Source: Sutcliffiella horikoshii (GTDB lineage: Bacteria > Bacillota > Bacilli > Bacillales > Bacillaceae_I). Taken from it: a DNA stretch of 64,000 nt. Below the pieces are notes generated by a model. It ran no database searches. It was not told the DNA's origin and saw only the letters and a program-made list of their open reading frames with translations. This document shows, piece after piece, positions 1-9,608 of the stretch. The DNA lies in NCBI RefSeq assembly GCF_008180725.1, contig NZ_VTEV01000003.1:239841-303840 (forward strand). Direction: 5' to 3'. Made by a program: the position numbers and the translations under genes. Positions within the stretch are counted from its first letter, which is position 1. Each line of letters opens with the position of its first letter.

Positions 1-284
1 GATTCCGCCTTCTCCGGGAGTCATACGAACCCTATGAGGACAATGTTGACGGGGTTTCACCCTCTCCGGGAGTCATACGAACCCTATGAGGACAATGTTG
101 ACGGGGTTCCGCCTTCTCCGGGAGTCATACGAACCCTATGAGGACAATGTTGACGGGATTCCGACTTCTCCGGGAGTCATGCGAGCGCTATGAGGACAAT
201 GTTGTCGGGATTCCGCCTTCTCCGGGAGTCATGCGAGCGCTATGAGGACAATGTTGACAGAATTTTAGCTACTCCGGGATTCGT
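1..284. repeat. 52-bp tandem repeat array A
   Basis: A unit recurs with an exact 52-bp step; TCTCCGGGAG starts at 11, 63, 115, 167 and 219, and a decayed sixth copy begins near 271. Each unit carries a short inverted repeat (TCATA...TATGA, loop CGAACCC) followed by GGACAATGTTGACGGG. The last two full units vary (TCATGCGAGCGCTATGA). The array continues past the left window edge. There is no unique spacer between units, so it is not a CRISPR array, and 52 is not a multiple of 3, so it is not a coding repeat. It lies beyond the terminator of the 6S RNA gene. Confidence 0.9.
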
Positions 285-324
285 ACAACAAAATAAGCAC
301 TTTTTTAAATCACTATAAAGACAC

Positions 325-365
325 AAAAAAACCGGTATGCCGCATTAAAGCGAGTACCGGTTTTT
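325..365 (-). terminator. Terminator of the 6S RNA gene
   Basis: Read on the minus strand, AAAACCGGTA pairs with TACCGGTTTT around a small inner hairpin, and a T run follows. It sits directly after the 6S RNA body. Confidence 0.8.
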
Positions 366-374
366 GATCCGTAT

Positions 375-577
375 GTAGGCAAGTCCCAATCGTGCCGTCG
401 TCGATGCCTTCGTTTTGATCCCCGCTCACAGCAGGTGGGTGCTCTGTTTCATGCGTGTAGTAAGTCCTCACGAGGAAGGCATTTACGCAGCGACGAAAAC
501 TCTGAGCTCCCGTATAATCTATTGTTCGGTCAAAACAATAGGTTATACGACGAACACATCAGGACTTGCGACTTCTT
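375..577 (-). ncRNA. 6S RNA (6S-1/bsrA type)
   Basis: The minus strand has a long, mostly self-complementary RNA-like segment. The 5' part reads GCAAGTCCTGATGTGTTCG, which matches what I know of the start of Bacillus 6S RNA, and the 3' part reads GGGACTTGCC, which closes the terminal stem (positions 378-387 against 560-569). An internal hairpin CTATTGTT/AACAATAG marks the central region. 6S RNA binds the sigma-A RNA polymerase holoenzyme and tunes transcription in stationary phase. Its place just downstream of aspS matches the bsrA position in B. subtilis as I recall it. The identity rests on motif, fold and synteny; exact ends are estimated from the promoter and terminator. Confidence 0.82.
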
Positions 578-583
578 GAAATA

Positions 584-612
584 ATATTAACACACAGGGT
601 ATAGGTTTTCAA
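584..612 (-). promoter_or_regulatory. Sigma-A type promoter of the 6S RNA gene
   Basis: On the minus strand TTGAAA (607-612) and TAATAT (584-589) are separated by 17 bp, placing the transcript start near 577, just before the 6S RNA body. Confidence 0.65.
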
Positions 613-632
613 CTTTTACCGTATGGGAAAAT

Positions 633-2411
633 CTACTCTTTTTTGACAGCTAGCGACAAATGTAACTCGTCTAATTGCCCACCTGCAACTGGACTTGGCG
701 CTTCTGTCAGGATGCAGCTTGCACTTGCCGTTTTAGGGAATGCAATCGTGTCACGAAGATTCGTTCTTCCTGCCAACAGCATCACTAAACGGTCTAAACC
801 AAGCGCGATTCCACCATGTGGAGGAGTTCCGTATTCAAATGCTTCTAGAAGGAAACCAAACTGCTCTGTTGCCTCTTCTTTACTGAAACCAAGTACTTCA
901 AACATTTTTTCCTGAATGTCACGTTCGTAAATTCGTAAAGAACCTCCACCTAACTCATAACCGTTCAATACTAAATCGTAGGCTTGAGCACGAACTTCAC
1001 CTGGGTTTGTTTCAAGCATTGGAAGGTCTTCGCGAACCGGCATCGAGAATGGATGGTGAGCGGCAAAGTAGCGGCCTGCTTCCTCATCGTACTCTAGTAA
1101 CGGCCAGTCAGTTACCCATAAGAAGTTGAATTTGCTTTCGTCAATCAGACCAAGCTCTTTTCCAAGCTTTAAGCGAAGAGCACCTAGTGCATCTGCAACA
1201 ACAGATTTTTTATCTGCCACAAAAAGGATCAAGTCCCCTTCTGCAGCATCTAGGGATTGGATGAATCCTTGTTGTTCTTCTTCATTGAAGAATTTTGCGA
1301 TTGGTCCCTTCAAGCCTTCTGCTTCTACCTTTAACCATGCTAGACCTTTTGCCCCGTAAACAGCAACAAATTCAGTTAAAGCATCAATGTCCTTGCGGGA
1401 ATATTTGCTTGCCGCATCTTTTACATTGATTGCTTTTACTTGACCTCCATTATTAACAGCTGCGCTGAACACTTTGAATCCACAGTCAGCAACTTGCTCG
1501 GACAGGTCAACAAGTTCCATTTCAAAACGAGTATCCGGCTTGTCAGATCCATATCTGTTCATGGCTTCCTGATACGTAATACGAGGGAACGTTTCTGGTA
1601 CATCCACATTTTTCGTATTTTTCATTACCATTCTCATCATATCTTCCATCATACCGATAATTTCTTCTTGTGATAAGAAGGAAGTCTCAATGTCGACTTG
1701 TGTGAATTCAGGCTGTCTGTCTGCACGAAGGTCCTCGTCACGGAAGCAACGGGCAATCTGGTAATAGCGCTCCACACCTGAAACCATCAATAGTTGCTTA
1801 AAGATTTGTGGAGACTGTGGCAACGCGTAAAATTCACCTGGGTGTACTCGGCTTGGTACTAGATAGTCGCGTGCACCTTCTGGCGTGCTTTTAGTCAAAA
1901 TAGGCGTTTCTACTTCCATGAACTGTTGATCGTTCAAAAATTCTCGGATAGAACGTGTTACGTCATGACGCATTTTCAACGTGTCAAACATAACAGGACG
2001 GCGAAGATCCAAGTAACGATATTTCAGACGGATATCTTCGTTCACTTCTGTCTTGTTGTCCAATACGAATGGTGGTGTTTTGGCAGCATTCAAAACTTCA
2101 ATTGCCTCTGCATGCACTTCAATTGCACCTGTTTTCAAGTTAGGGTTTATTGTTGCTTCGTCACGGGCAACCACTTTTCCTTTAATATACAAAACGTACT
2201 CGTTACGTACACTTTCAGCAGTTTTTAAAGCTTCTGCGGAAACGTCTGGATTGAAAACAATCTGCACAAGTCCTGTACGGTCACGGAGGTCTAGGAAAAT
2301 AAGTCCTCCAAGGTCACGGCGCTTTTGCACCCAGCCTTTTAATTCAATTGTTTCACCGATGGATGTTTGTGGAACTTCGCCACAGTTATATGTTCTACCT
2401 TGCATCATCAT
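633..2411 (-). CDS. aspS: Aspartyl-tRNA synthetase
   Basis: Class II synthetase that charges tRNA-Asp in the cytoplasm. The 592 residues match the bacterial-type AspRS length. The N-terminal OB fold that reads the anticodon spans about residues 1-105. Class II motif 2 is visible as [18 protein letters not shown] (about 220), and motif 3 as [15 protein letters not shown] near the C terminus; the bacterial GAD insertion lies between them. The ATG follows the hisS TAA stop directly, with the ribosome binding site GGGGAGAG inside the end of hisS, so the two genes are translationally linked and share the T-box leader upstream of hisS. Whether it is AspRS or the non-discriminating form cannot be told from sequence alone. 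Confidence 0.97.
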   Translation of the reverse strand: MMMQGRTYNCGEVPQTSIGETIELKGWVQKRRDLGGLIFLDLRDRTGLVQIVFNPDVSAEALKTAESVRNEYVLYIKGKVVARDEATINPNLKTGAIEVHAEAIEVLNAAKTPPFVLDNKTEVNEDIRLKYRYLDLRRPVMFDTLKMRHDVTRSIREFLNDQQFMEVETPILTKSTPEGARDYLVPSRVHPGEFYALPQSPQIFKQLLMVSGVERYYQIARCFRDEDLRADRQPEFTQVDIETSFLSQEEIIGMMEDMMRMVMKNTKNVDVPETFPRITYQEAMNRYGSDKPDTRFEMELVDLSEQVADCGFKVFSAAVNNGGQVKAINVKDAASKYSRKDIDALTEFVAVYGAKGLAWLKVEAEGLKGPIAKFFNEEEQQGFIQSLDAAEGDLILFVADKKSVVADALGALRLKLGKELGLIDESKFNFLWVTDWPLLEYDEEAGRYFAAHHPFSMPVREDLPMLETNPGEVRAQAYDLVLNGYELGGGSLRIYERDIQEKMFEVLGFSKEEATEQFGFLLEAFEYGTPPHGGIALGLDRLVMLLAGRTNLRDTIAFPKTASASCILTEAPSPVAGGQLDELHLSLAVKKE

Positions 2412-3692
2412 TTATCTCTCCCCACTTTTCTTTGCTGATAGGAATGCTACCGCTTCTTCAAAAGCAACTTCCTGCTGCTCGCCTGTTTCCATTTCTTTGA
2501 TCGAGACGACGCCTTTTTCTAACTCATCATCACCAAATACGATGGTGTATTTTGCTTGCAGGCGGTCGGCCGCTTTGAATTGTGCTTTCAGTTTTTTATC
2601 TTGATAGTCTTTTTCGGCTACAATTCCTGCTCTTCTTAAATCAAAAAGTAGCTTTACTGCAGTTTCTTTTGCTTTGTCTCCAAGTGCGACTACATAACAA
2701 TCAATAGAATCTTCAAATGGAAACTTCACATTTTCAGCTTCCATAGCAGATATTAAGCGCTCAATGCTTAATGCAAATCCGATACCAGGTGTTTCTGGTC
2801 CACCGATTTCTTGGACCAACCCGTTGTAGCGTCCTCCACCACATAAGGTTGTGATGGCACCAAAACCTTCTGATGTGCTCATGATTTCAAATGCTGTGTG
2901 GTAATAATAATCAAGTCCGCGGACCAAATTTGGATCAATTTCATATTGAATGCCTAGTGCAGAAAGATAAGCTACCACTTTATCAAAATAAGCTTTGGAC
3001 TCTTCATTCAAGTAATCTAGGATAGATGGTGCAGTTGCCATCAATTCATGATCGCGGTCCTTCTTGCAATCAAGAATTCTGAGAGGATTTTTCTCGAGTC
3101 GTCCTTGGCAATCCCCACAGAACTCGTTGATTCTTGGTTGGAAGTGATTGATCAACGCATCTCTGTGAGCCTGACGACTTTCCTTATCACCTAAGCTGTT
3201 GATCACAACTTTTAAGTTTTTGAGACCTAAGCTTTTATATAATTCCACAGCCAAAGCAATCACTTCTGCATCAATGGATGGATCATTGCTTCCAAGTGCT
3301 TCAATACCGAACTGAACAAATTGACGGAAACGCCCAGCCTGTGGACGTTCGTAGCGGAACATCTGGCCAATATAATAAAGCTTTGTCGGTTGCGTAGGTG
3401 AACCAAACATTTTGTTGTTTACATAAGAACGCGCTACTGCAGCTGTTCCCTCTGGGCGAAGAGTAAGGCTTCTTCCACCTCGATCTTCAAATGTATACAT
3501 CTCCTTCTGTACCACATCAGTCGTATCCCCAACACCTCTTAAAAACAACTCCGTGCTCTCAAAAATCGGCGTCCTGATCTCCTTAAAATTATATAACTCA
3601 CAAATCTCCTTCGCCTTCGTCTCAATATACTGCCACTTCTCCACCGTCCCAGGTAAAATATCCTGCGTACCACGCGGTATCTGAATCGCCAT
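2412..3692 (-). CDS. hisS: Histidyl-tRNA synthetase
   Basis: Class II synthetase that charges tRNA-His. The 426 residues match the family. Motif 2 is seen as [14 protein letters not shown] (about 113), and the histidine-specific motif as [14 protein letters not shown] (about 257). A C-terminal anticodon-binding domain follows from about 330. The start ATG has the ribosome binding site AAGGAGGAACC. It is the first gene of hisS-aspS and is preceded by a T-box leader with a His specifier, so expression should rise when uncharged tRNA-His accumulates. Confidence 0.97.
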   Translation of the reverse strand: MAIQIPRGTQDILPGTVEKWQYIETKAKEICELYNFKEIRTPIFESTELFLRGVGDTTDVVQKEMYTFEDRGGRSLTLRPEGTAAVARSYVNNKMFGSPTQPTKLYYIGQMFRYERPQAGRFRQFVQFGIEALGSNDPSIDAEVIALAVELYKSLGLKNLKVVINSLGDKESRQAHRDALINHFQPRINEFCGDCQGRLEKNPLRILDCKKDRDHELMATAPSILDYLNEESKAYFDKVVAYLSALGIQYEIDPNLVRGLDYYYHTAFEIMSTSEGFGAITTLCGGGRYNGLVQEIGGPETPGIGFALSIERLISAMEAENVKFPFEDSIDCYVVALGDKAKETAVKLLFDLRRAGIVAEKDYQDKKLKAQFKAADRLQAKYTIVFGDDELEKGVVSIKEMETGEQQEVAFEEAVAFLSAKKSGER

Positions 3693-3713
3693 TTACGGTT
3701 CCTCCTTATAAAG

Positions 3714-3763
3714 GGGTCAGACCCCTCTTTCGTTATTTAAAGTGGTAAAGAGGGGTCTGACCC
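3714..3763. repeat. REPIN-like palindrome pair in the hisS leader
   Basis: Two copies of a GGGGTCAGACCCC-type palindrome face each other. The arms 3714-3730 and 3747-3763 are perfect 17-bp inverted repeats with a 16-bp loop. The pair sits between the T-box terminator and the hisS ribosome binding site. A single copy of the same palindrome is at 41471-41483. Confidence 0.75.
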
Positions 3764-3805
3764 TCTCTACGTTAATTCGTTATATCAATAAAGCAATTTA
3801 CATAT

Positions 3806-4208
3806 AAAAAACTCCCGTCCCTTGTTTAGAAACTAAACAAGGGACGGGAGTTGTATGTCCCGTGGTGCCACCCTAATTGAAGTAGTTTGAAGGCTTAGCA
3901 TAGCATGTTAATTAAGAATTAAGATGCTGTGTGCCTATGGTTACTTCCACTCAAGCAGTTAACGCCTGCAACGTCCATCTCCTAATAGAGCGTTTTTCAC
4001 GGCCTGCCTACAATACCAATTCGGCAAACAAGTGAAATGATGCTTTTTCAGAGCGGATCCTACGGAGTGTTCATTCATTAGGTCATCAAGGGGAAATGCT
4101 TTCAGCCCAGGGCATTTCTTCTCTTTCCATGTGGTTCCCAACTACTGTTCTCCATCATCGGTATCTTATATTTTAGTCCATTAACGCGACTAGTTGTTAT
4201 GTAAGATA
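3806..4208 (-). promoter_or_regulatory. T-box leader of hisS-aspS, His (CAC) specifier
   Basis: The minus strand carries the conserved T-box AGGGTGGCACCACGGG at 3859-3874, overlapping the antiterminator. A strong terminator hairpin (AACTCCCGTCCCTTG with its complement, then a T run) lies at 3806-3852. Stem I is seen from about 4165: CAGTAG on the 5' side of the specifier loop, GGAAAGAGAAG distally, then GAACAC closed by GGAG/CTCC. CAC (4067-4069) follows the conserved GAA and reads as the His specifier. Uncharged tRNA-His should stabilise the antiterminator and allow transcription of hisS-aspS. Confidence 0.9.
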
Positions 4209-4214
4209 CTTGCT

Positions 4215-4244
4215 AGTATATATACTTTCAAATCAAATTGTCAA
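4215..4244 (-). promoter_or_regulatory. Sigma-A promoter of hisS-aspS
   Basis: On the minus strand a consensus TTGACA (4239-4244) is followed after 18 bp by TATACT (4215-4220); TATATA at 16 bp is an alternative. The transcript would start near 4208, just ahead of the T-box stem I. Confidence 0.7.
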
Positions 4245-4248
4245 GGCT

Positions 4249-4425
4249 TTATTGAATTCGGTTCAATTGTTTTTTTAATGACTTAACATCGCGCATCGTA
4301 ATACCGAACTCTGATGCCAGTTCCACGTATGTGGAATCTTTCTCTTTTTCAATGAAATCATGAAAACTTACCCCAAAAACATCTCTACTTCCATATGCAC
4401 GATTATGTTTTTCACTAAATTTCAT
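4249..4425 (-). CDS. yrzK: Small YrzK-like protein
   Basis: A 58-residue ORF that starts MKFSEKHNRAYGSRDVFGV and ends KSLKKQLNRIQ. The ATG has a clear ribosome binding site (AAGGAGCG). The second half (YVELASEFGITMRDVKSLKK) looks like a helix-turn-helix, similar to the end of sigma region 4. I recall a similar small gene, yrzK, between yrvJ and hisS in B. subtilis, so the symbol rests on synteny and memory. Function is unknown. It is divergent from the amidase gene and ends just before the hisS promoter. Confidence 0.75.
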   Translation of the reverse strand: MKFSEKHNRAYGSRDVFGVSFHDFIEKEKDSTYVELASEFGITMRDVKSLKKQLNRIQ

Positions 4426-4557
4426 CTTTTTACGCTCCTTTTTTGCTACACTAGTATTTATCCTGTCCCTTTTTTACCTGTTTCTTTCAAAAATAGCAGG
4501 AATTTTTTTCACTTTTGTAGAAAAAGACGTTTGAACTATAAATGAGGAGGACAAAAT

Positions 4558-6345
4558 TTGGGTCACAAAGTACATATTTTTCTTATTGCACTCTTATTAT
4601 TTTCTACCATCTTTTCTTTTTTTGACCCTTCCGATGTGCAAGCAAATAGAACGGTCGTAGTGGCAACCGATGTATTGAACGTGAGGGAAACACCGGATGC
4701 AAATGGTACCATCATTTCCAAAGTACAACGTGGTGAATCTTACCCTGTTGTGGAGAGCCAAGGAGAATGGTTAAAGATTCAAGTTACTTCATCCAAAACC
4801 GGGTGGGTGGCGTCCTATCTTGTAACTGAAAGCAGTGAAGGCGCTCGCTCCACTGCATCCAGATCAAGCGATGACGCCAATGTACAAATTCTAACCGATG
4901 ACCTTCGCGTCCGATCAGGTCCAGGTACAAATTTTTCTGTAGTCGGTTTCCTTCATACAAACGCGGCATCGGTGCAATATCTTGAGGAAAATGAAAACTG
5001 GGTAAAAGTTCATTCCGATGGAGTAGAAGGTTGGGTGGCAAAAGAATTCGTTACGATTCTTGCTAAAAAGAAGAAAGAACAACAGACCGAAACACCAGAA
5101 GAAACAGAACAAACAGAAGAACCAGGAGGGCAAAGTGCCACGATCACAACAGACGGCTTGAACATTAGGAGTGAACCTTCAACCCAAAGCGAAGTGCTTG
5201 GCTCTTTATCAAGTGGTCAACAAGTAGAGGTACTTGCCATTCGTGGAGAATGGTTGAATATCTCATATAACGGGACGGTAGGCTGGATACATAGTGATTA
5301 CGCGAACATCATAAATTCCCCTTCTGGCACACAAAATTCAGGGGGTTCTACAAAAGTGGAAGCAACCATTAAAGTTGCCGGCCTTAATGTAAGAAATGAG
5401 CCCACTCTTAACGGTAAAGTGTTGGAACAACTTCCAGAAGGTACAGTTGTCATGATCATCAGTGAGAGAAATAACTGGTGTGAAATAGAATATGATAATG
5501 GGAAGACGGGGTGGATTGCTGGTTGGTTTCTAGAAAAAAGCGGTGTTTCATCGCCGCCTTCATCTACAAGCAGCGACGGAACCATTGTTATCGTGGATGA
5601 CGCCACCAATATCAGAAGTGCGCCTTCCACCGACTCTAAAGTGATATTGCGAGCAGACGAAGGAGAAGAATTCTCTATTGTAGGAGTGGAGGACAACTGG
5701 TATAAAATTAAGCTGCAAGACGGATCAGAAGGGTTTGTTGCTGGATGGATCGTGGCAACAAAAGGAAACACCACCAGCATAAATAGAGCTGGTGCTGAAC
5801 AATATTTATCCAATAAGGTGATAGTCATCGACCCTGGTCACGGGGGACGAGATGTGGGGGCAATCGGAGTGCAAGGAACGTTTGAGAAGGATTTAACACT
5901 TCGAACTTCTCTTCTTTTACAAGACAAACTGAAAGCAGCAGGCGCCACCGTGTATATGACTAGAATGTCCGATACATCGGTTCCTTTGCAATCCAGACCG
6001 CAAATGGCAAACTATCATGGCGCAGACGTCTTTTTGAGCCTCCATTATGATAGTATTAATGATCCAAGCGTTACCGGAACGACTACTTATTATTATGGCG
6101 CATCTGATCAGGACCTGGCGGATAGTGTCCATTCCTCTCTTGTACAATTTACAAATTTACGAGACAGAGAGGTACGCCAAGAAAACTACTTAGTATTGAG
6201 AGAAAGCATGCAACCTGCCCTTCTTTTAGAGTTAGGGTATATCAGTAACCGCGGAGAGGAAATTACTATCCTGACAGGTGATTTCCAGGAACGGGCATCC
6301 ACTGCTATCTATCAGGGGTTGGCTCAGTATTTTAGAGGGAATTGA
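4558..6345 (+). CDS. yrvJ: N-acetylmuramoyl-L-alanine amidase with five SH3 domains (YrvJ)
   Basis: A secreted cell-wall hydrolase of 595 residues. It starts at TTG with the ribosome binding site GAGGAGG; no better start lies nearby. A signal peptide (HIFLIALLLFSTIFSFF, cleavage near VQA) is followed by five bacterial SH3 domains at about 33-92, 110-170, 193-250, 267-332 and 343-405, each with an LNVR/IRS-type core and a GWV/GWI turn. The C-terminal third (about 422-593) is an Amidase_3 domain. It shows DPGHGG, a Glu in GTFEKDL, SLHYDS and LLELGYISN, which supply the zinc ligands and catalytic Glu. It should cleave the MurNAc-L-Ala bond; the SH3 repeats would bind the wall. Confidence 0.93.
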   Translation: MGHKVHIFLIALLLFSTIFSFFDPSDVQANRTVVVATDVLNVRETPDANGTIISKVQRGESYPVVESQGEWLKIQVTSSKTGWVASYLVTESSEGARSTASRSSDDANVQILTDDLRVRSGPGTNFSVVGFLHTNAASVQYLEENENWVKVHSDGVEGWVAKEFVTILAKKKKEQQTETPEETEQTEEPGGQSATITTDGLNIRSEPSTQSEVLGSLSSGQQVEVLAIRGEWLNISYNGTVGWIHSDYANIINSPSGTQNSGGSTKVEATIKVAGLNVRNEPTLNGKVLEQLPEGTVVMIISERNNWCEIEYDNGKTGWIAGWFLEKSGVSSPPSSTSSDGTIVIVDDATNIRSAPSTDSKVILRADEGEEFSIVGVEDNWYKIKLQDGSEGFVAGWIVATKGNTTSINRAGAEQYLSNKVIVIDPGHGGRDVGAIGVQGTFEKDLTLRTSLLLQDKLKAAGATVYMTRMSDTSVPLQSRPQMANYHGADVFLSLHYDSINDPSVTGTTTYYYGASDQDLADSVHSSLVQFTNLRDREVRQENYLVLRESMQPALLLELGYISNRGEEITILTGDFQERASTAIYQGLAQYFRGN

Positions 6346-6365
6346 CTAATTATACGGAATGAATG

Positions 6366-6398
6366 GAGGACCTATAGAAGTGTGGGGTCCTCTTTTTG
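6366..6398 (+). terminator. Terminator of yrvJ
   Basis: GAGGACC pairs with GGTCCTC across a 13-base loop and is followed by TTTTTGTT, about 20 bases after the amidase stop. Confidence 0.8.
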
Positions 6399-6417
6399 TT
6401 GTTTCAGACGTGTACAC

Positions 6418-6520
6418 TTTTGTTATTGTAACTTTTTCGGAGGTTATTGTAACTTTTTCTTTAGCGATTGCAACTTTTTTCAAGCTTATTGTAACTTTTC
6501 CAGCAGTTATTGTGATAATG
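6418..6520. repeat. 21-bp tandem repeat array D
   Basis: The core ATTGTAACTTTTT recurs with an exact 21-bp step: it starts at 6425, 6446, 6467 (ATTGCAAC), 6488 and 6509 (ATTGTGAT). The other bases of each unit vary. The array lies between the convergent ends of yrvJ and dtd. A plus-strand frame reads through it as heptads (VIVTFSE...), but it has no ribosome binding site and follows a terminator, so I do not call a gene. Confidence 0.85.
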
Positions 6521-6555
6521 GTACAATTTGACTACCATCTTGTCCCACAATTCCA

Positions 6556-6602
6556 CAAAAAAAGCCGGCCACTCACCTCCAAATAAAGGCATGCGACCAG
6601 CT
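6556..6602 (-). terminator. Terminator of relA-dtd
   Basis: On the minus strand AGCTGGTC pairs with GGCCGGCT (two G-U pairs in RNA) and TTTTTTT follows, just after the dtd stop. Confidence 0.7.
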
Positions 6603-6610
6603 TCCAATAA

Positions 6611-7051
6611 TTATTTACTTTCCACAATCAATGTAACAGGTCCGTCATTGACAAAATCTACGTCCATCATGGCACCGAACCTACCCGTCTCCACCGTCAC
6701 ACCTTTGCCGCGCAACTCCTCGTTAAACGCTTCATAAATGGTTTCTGCATGATCAGGCCTTGCAGCGTCCATAAAATTAGGACGGCGCCCCTTCCGGCAG
6801 TCGCCATATAAGGTGAATTGAGAAACGGAAAGAATTTGACCTTTCACATCAAGTAAGGAAAGGTTCATTTTATCCTGCTCATCTTCAAAAATACGGAGGT
6901 TTGCCACTTTTTCCGCAACATATGCCGCATCTTCCGTAGTATCCTCATGCGTGACACCAACGAGTAGCATTAATCCGCGATCAATTTTTCCTACTACATC
7001 GCCGTCCACACGTACTTCCGCTCTTTTTGCTCTTTGTAAAACAACCCTCAT
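6611..7051 (-). CDS. dtd: D-aminoacyl-tRNA deacylase
   Basis: Proofreading enzyme that removes D-amino acids (and Gly from mischarged tRNA-Ala) after aminoacylation. The 146 residues match the DTD family. The signature [15 protein letters not shown] is at about 78-92 and the cross-subunit GPVTL motif lies near the C terminus ([10 protein letters not shown]), as expected for the homodimer active site. It begins 20 bases after relA, forming a relA-dtd operon as in B. subtilis (yrvI). Confidence 0.95.
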   Translation of the reverse strand: MRVVLQRAKRAEVRVDGDVVGKIDRGLMLLVGVTHEDTTEDAAYVAEKVANLRIFEDEQDKMNLSLLDVKGQILSVSQFTLYGDCRKGRRPNFMDAARPDHAETIYEAFNEELRGKGVTVETGRFGAMMDVDFVNDGPVTLIVESK

Positions 7052-7071
7052 CCTAACAAAACCTCACTAAC

Positions 7072-9270
7072 TTACTGCATTATTCTTCGAACAGCATAAA
7101 TATCGGAAATCTGTTTGATTCGCTCAACCACTTTATGCAAATGGTTGATATTATGAATCGCAATAGCCATATGGATGGTTGCCATTTTGTTTCGATCAGA
7201 ACGGCCGGAAACTGCCGTAATATCGGTCTTCGTTTCGTTAACCGCCTGCAACACTTCATTTAACAAGCCGCGACGGTCGTAGCCTGTTATTTCAATTTCC
7301 ACATTGTATTCGCGGTTGTCTTTCACATCGCTTTCCCAGTCCACATCGATAAGGCGGTCGTTCGTACCTTCTGCTTCAACGTTTGCACAATCTGCACGGT
7401 GAACGGACACACCACGTCCTCTTGTAATGAAACCAACAATCTCGTCTCCCGGGACAGGGTTACAGCACTTCGAAAGGCGTACCAGCAAGCTGTCAATCCC
7501 TTGTACGACAACACCTGCGTCTTTGCGCTTTTTGACTGGAGCTGTTTTCTTTTTCTCGGCATTCTCCGTTATATCTGTAATTTGTTGTTCTTTATCACGC
7601 TGACGACGCTGTTTTTCAGTCAAACGGTTTGCCACCTGGAGAGCGGTAATTCCGTTATAGCCGACTGCGGCAAACATATCATCTGCTGTCATAAAGTTAA
7701 ATTTTTCCGATACGCGGGTAATGTTTTCAGCATTCAGAATTTCCTTCAGGTCAAAATCCATTGCCTTGATCTCTTTTTCAACAAGGTCACGGCCTTTTTC
7801 CACATTTTCTTCACGGCGCTGCTTTTTGAAGAACTGACGGATTCTGTTTTTCGCCTGAGAGGTCTGGGCAAGCTTTAACCAGTCCTGGCTTGGACCATAG
7901 GAATGCTTGGACGTCAGGATCTCAATGATGTCACCAGTTTTTAACTTATAATCCAATGTGACCATTTTCCCGTTCACTTTAGCACCAATTGTCTTGTTGC
8001 CAATTTCAGAGTGAATACGATAAGAGAAATCAATCGGTACAGATCCGCTAGGAAGCTCAATTACATCCCCTTTTGGAGTAAAAACGAACACCATATCAGA
8101 GAATAGATCAATTTTTAAAGACTCCATGAACTCTTCTGCATTAGTGGCATCATTTTGCCATTCAAGTATTTCACGGAACCATGTTAATTTTTCTTCAAAA
8201 GATGCGCGGTCGTCAGCTTCTTTGTCCTCTTTATACGCCCAGTGTGCGGCAATCCCGTATTCTGCTATCTGGTGCATGTCACTTGTGCGGATTTGCACTT
8301 CCAAAGGATCTCCCTTGGGACCGATAACGGTTGTATGAAGCGATTGATACATATTCGGTTTTGGCATGGCAATATAGTCTTTAAAGCGACCTGGCATGGG
8401 TTTCCAGCATGTGTGAATAATTCCAAGGACGGCATAACAGTCCTTGATGCTGTTCACGATAATCCGCACAGCTAATAAATCGTAAATCTCGCTAAACTGC
8501 TTGTTTTGTTTAGCCATTTTACGATAGATGCTATAAATGTGCTTAGGACGCCCAGAAAGCTCAGCAGTAATTTCTACTTCTTCAAGGCGGTCGTTTACTT
8601 CATCCATAACCTCGGAAATATACTGTTCACGTTCTGCACGTTTGCGTTTCATCAGGTTAACGATGCGATAGTATTGTTGTGGGTTCAGGTAACGAAGTGC
8701 GGTATCCTCCAGTTCCCACTTAATTTTACTAATCCCCAAGCGATGGGCAAGCGGCGCAAAAATTTCAAGGGTTTCGTTGGAGATTCGTCGTTGTTTTTCT
8801 TGCGGAAGGTGCTTTAATGTCCTCATATTATGAAGACGGTCTGCAAGCTTAATCAAAATCACGCGGATATCTTGTGCCATCGCTACAAACATTTTTCGAT
8901 GATTTTCCGCTTGCTGCTCTTCCTGAGACTTGTACTTAATTTTCCCAAGCTTTGTCACGCCGTCCACTAGCATTGCCACTTCAGCATTAAAGGCTTCCTT
9001 GATCTCCTCCAAGGAAACGGACGTATCTTCGACAACATCATGAAGAAACCCAGCCGCAATGGTAGATGGATCTAGATCAAGGTCCACAAGGATTCCTGCG
9101 ACCTGTATGGGATGTATAATATAAGGCTCACCGGATTTTCGATACTGTTCTGCATGAGCGTTTTTCGCAAACTCATACGCTCTCTCTAAAAAGGCAATAT
9201 CCTCACCCTTTAGATAGCGTCTTGCATTATCTATCACCTGGTCTGCAGTTAATACTTGCTCATTTGCCAT
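7072..9270 (-). CDS. relA: Bifunctional (p)ppGpp synthetase/hydrolase
   Basis: Makes and degrades the stringent-response alarmone. From the ATG at 9270 the protein has 732 residues, the usual length. That start has the ribosome binding site AAGGTGAG, while an in-frame extension upstream to 9336 lacks one. Domains in order: HD hydrolase (HDVVED near 77), synthetase (about 190-350), TGS (about 390-450), zinc-finger/helical region with CCNPVPGDEI, and a C-terminal ACT domain. Both catalytic halves look intact, so it should be bifunctional Rel. It is followed by dtd. Confidence 0.95.
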   Translation of the reverse strand: MANEQVLTADQVIDNARRYLKGEDIAFLERAYEFAKNAHAEQYRKSGEPYIIHPIQVAGILVDLDLDPSTIAAGFLHDVVEDTSVSLEEIKEAFNAEVAMLVDGVTKLGKIKYKSQEEQQAENHRKMFVAMAQDIRVILIKLADRLHNMRTLKHLPQEKQRRISNETLEIFAPLAHRLGISKIKWELEDTALRYLNPQQYYRIVNLMKRKRAEREQYISEVMDEVNDRLEEVEITAELSGRPKHIYSIYRKMAKQNKQFSEIYDLLAVRIIVNSIKDCYAVLGIIHTCWKPMPGRFKDYIAMPKPNMYQSLHTTVIGPKGDPLEVQIRTSDMHQIAEYGIAAHWAYKEDKEADDRASFEEKLTWFREILEWQNDATNAEEFMESLKIDLFSDMVFVFTPKGDVIELPSGSVPIDFSYRIHSEIGNKTIGAKVNGKMVTLDYKLKTGDIIEILTSKHSYGPSQDWLKLAQTSQAKNRIRQFFKKQRREENVEKGRDLVEKEIKAMDFDLKEILNAENITRVSEKFNFMTADDMFAAVGYNGITALQVANRLTEKQRRQRDKEQQITDITENAEKKKTAPVKKRKDAGVVVQGIDSLLVRLSKCCNPVPGDEIVGFITRGRGVSVHRADCANVEAEGTNDRLIDVDWESDVKDNREYNVEIEITGYDRRGLLNEVLQAVNETKTDITAVSGRSDRNKMATIHMAIAIHNINHLHKVVERIKQISDIYAVRRIMQ

Positions 9271-9608
9271 ATTTCTACTCACCTTTTTGACTTCTTTTTT
9301 TATTTTTACTAAACGAATCCTATTAGAAAAGCGCAAGCGCCTAGTGTAATCATTTTAATTTTTCTTACCATTATGGACAGATTTCTTTCGTTCTTTACTT
9401 GAATAGAACAAAAAAGTATATTGTTTTTATTATCGTGAAATTTTATGTAGATGTAAAGAGATTATGAGGGAAAAATAAAGATTTGTCGACAGATTTTTCA
9501 GGAATTGGTGTAAAAAATATACTTTTCTAATAAAAGCAGTCTTTTTTCCTATCTTTTTATTTTATTTATGAGAGCAGAAAATAGTACTAGGCCGTTATCA
9601 TCATATAT
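9271..9608. other. Gene-free region between relA and apt
   Basis: About 340 bases, AT-rich. I see no ORF with a ribosome binding site. A short palindrome GCGCAAGCGC lies at 9331-9340, upstream of relA; motifs of this kind are frequent between Bacillaceae genes. The relA promoter is presumably here, but I could not assign -35 and -10 elements with confidence. Confidence 0.5.

Noticed and set aside
3959-4141. Minus-strand ORF of 60 codons upstream of hisS
   Set aside because: It lies inside the T-box leader, whose conserved RNA elements explain the sequence.
6359-6586. Plus-strand ORF of 75 codons over array D
   Set aside because: It follows a terminator, has no convincing ribosome binding site and its protein is only a read-through of the 21-bp repeat.
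7399-7878. Plus-strand ORF of 159 codons inside relA
   Set aside because: Antisense shadow of a strongly conserved gene; no ribosome binding site or recognisable domain.
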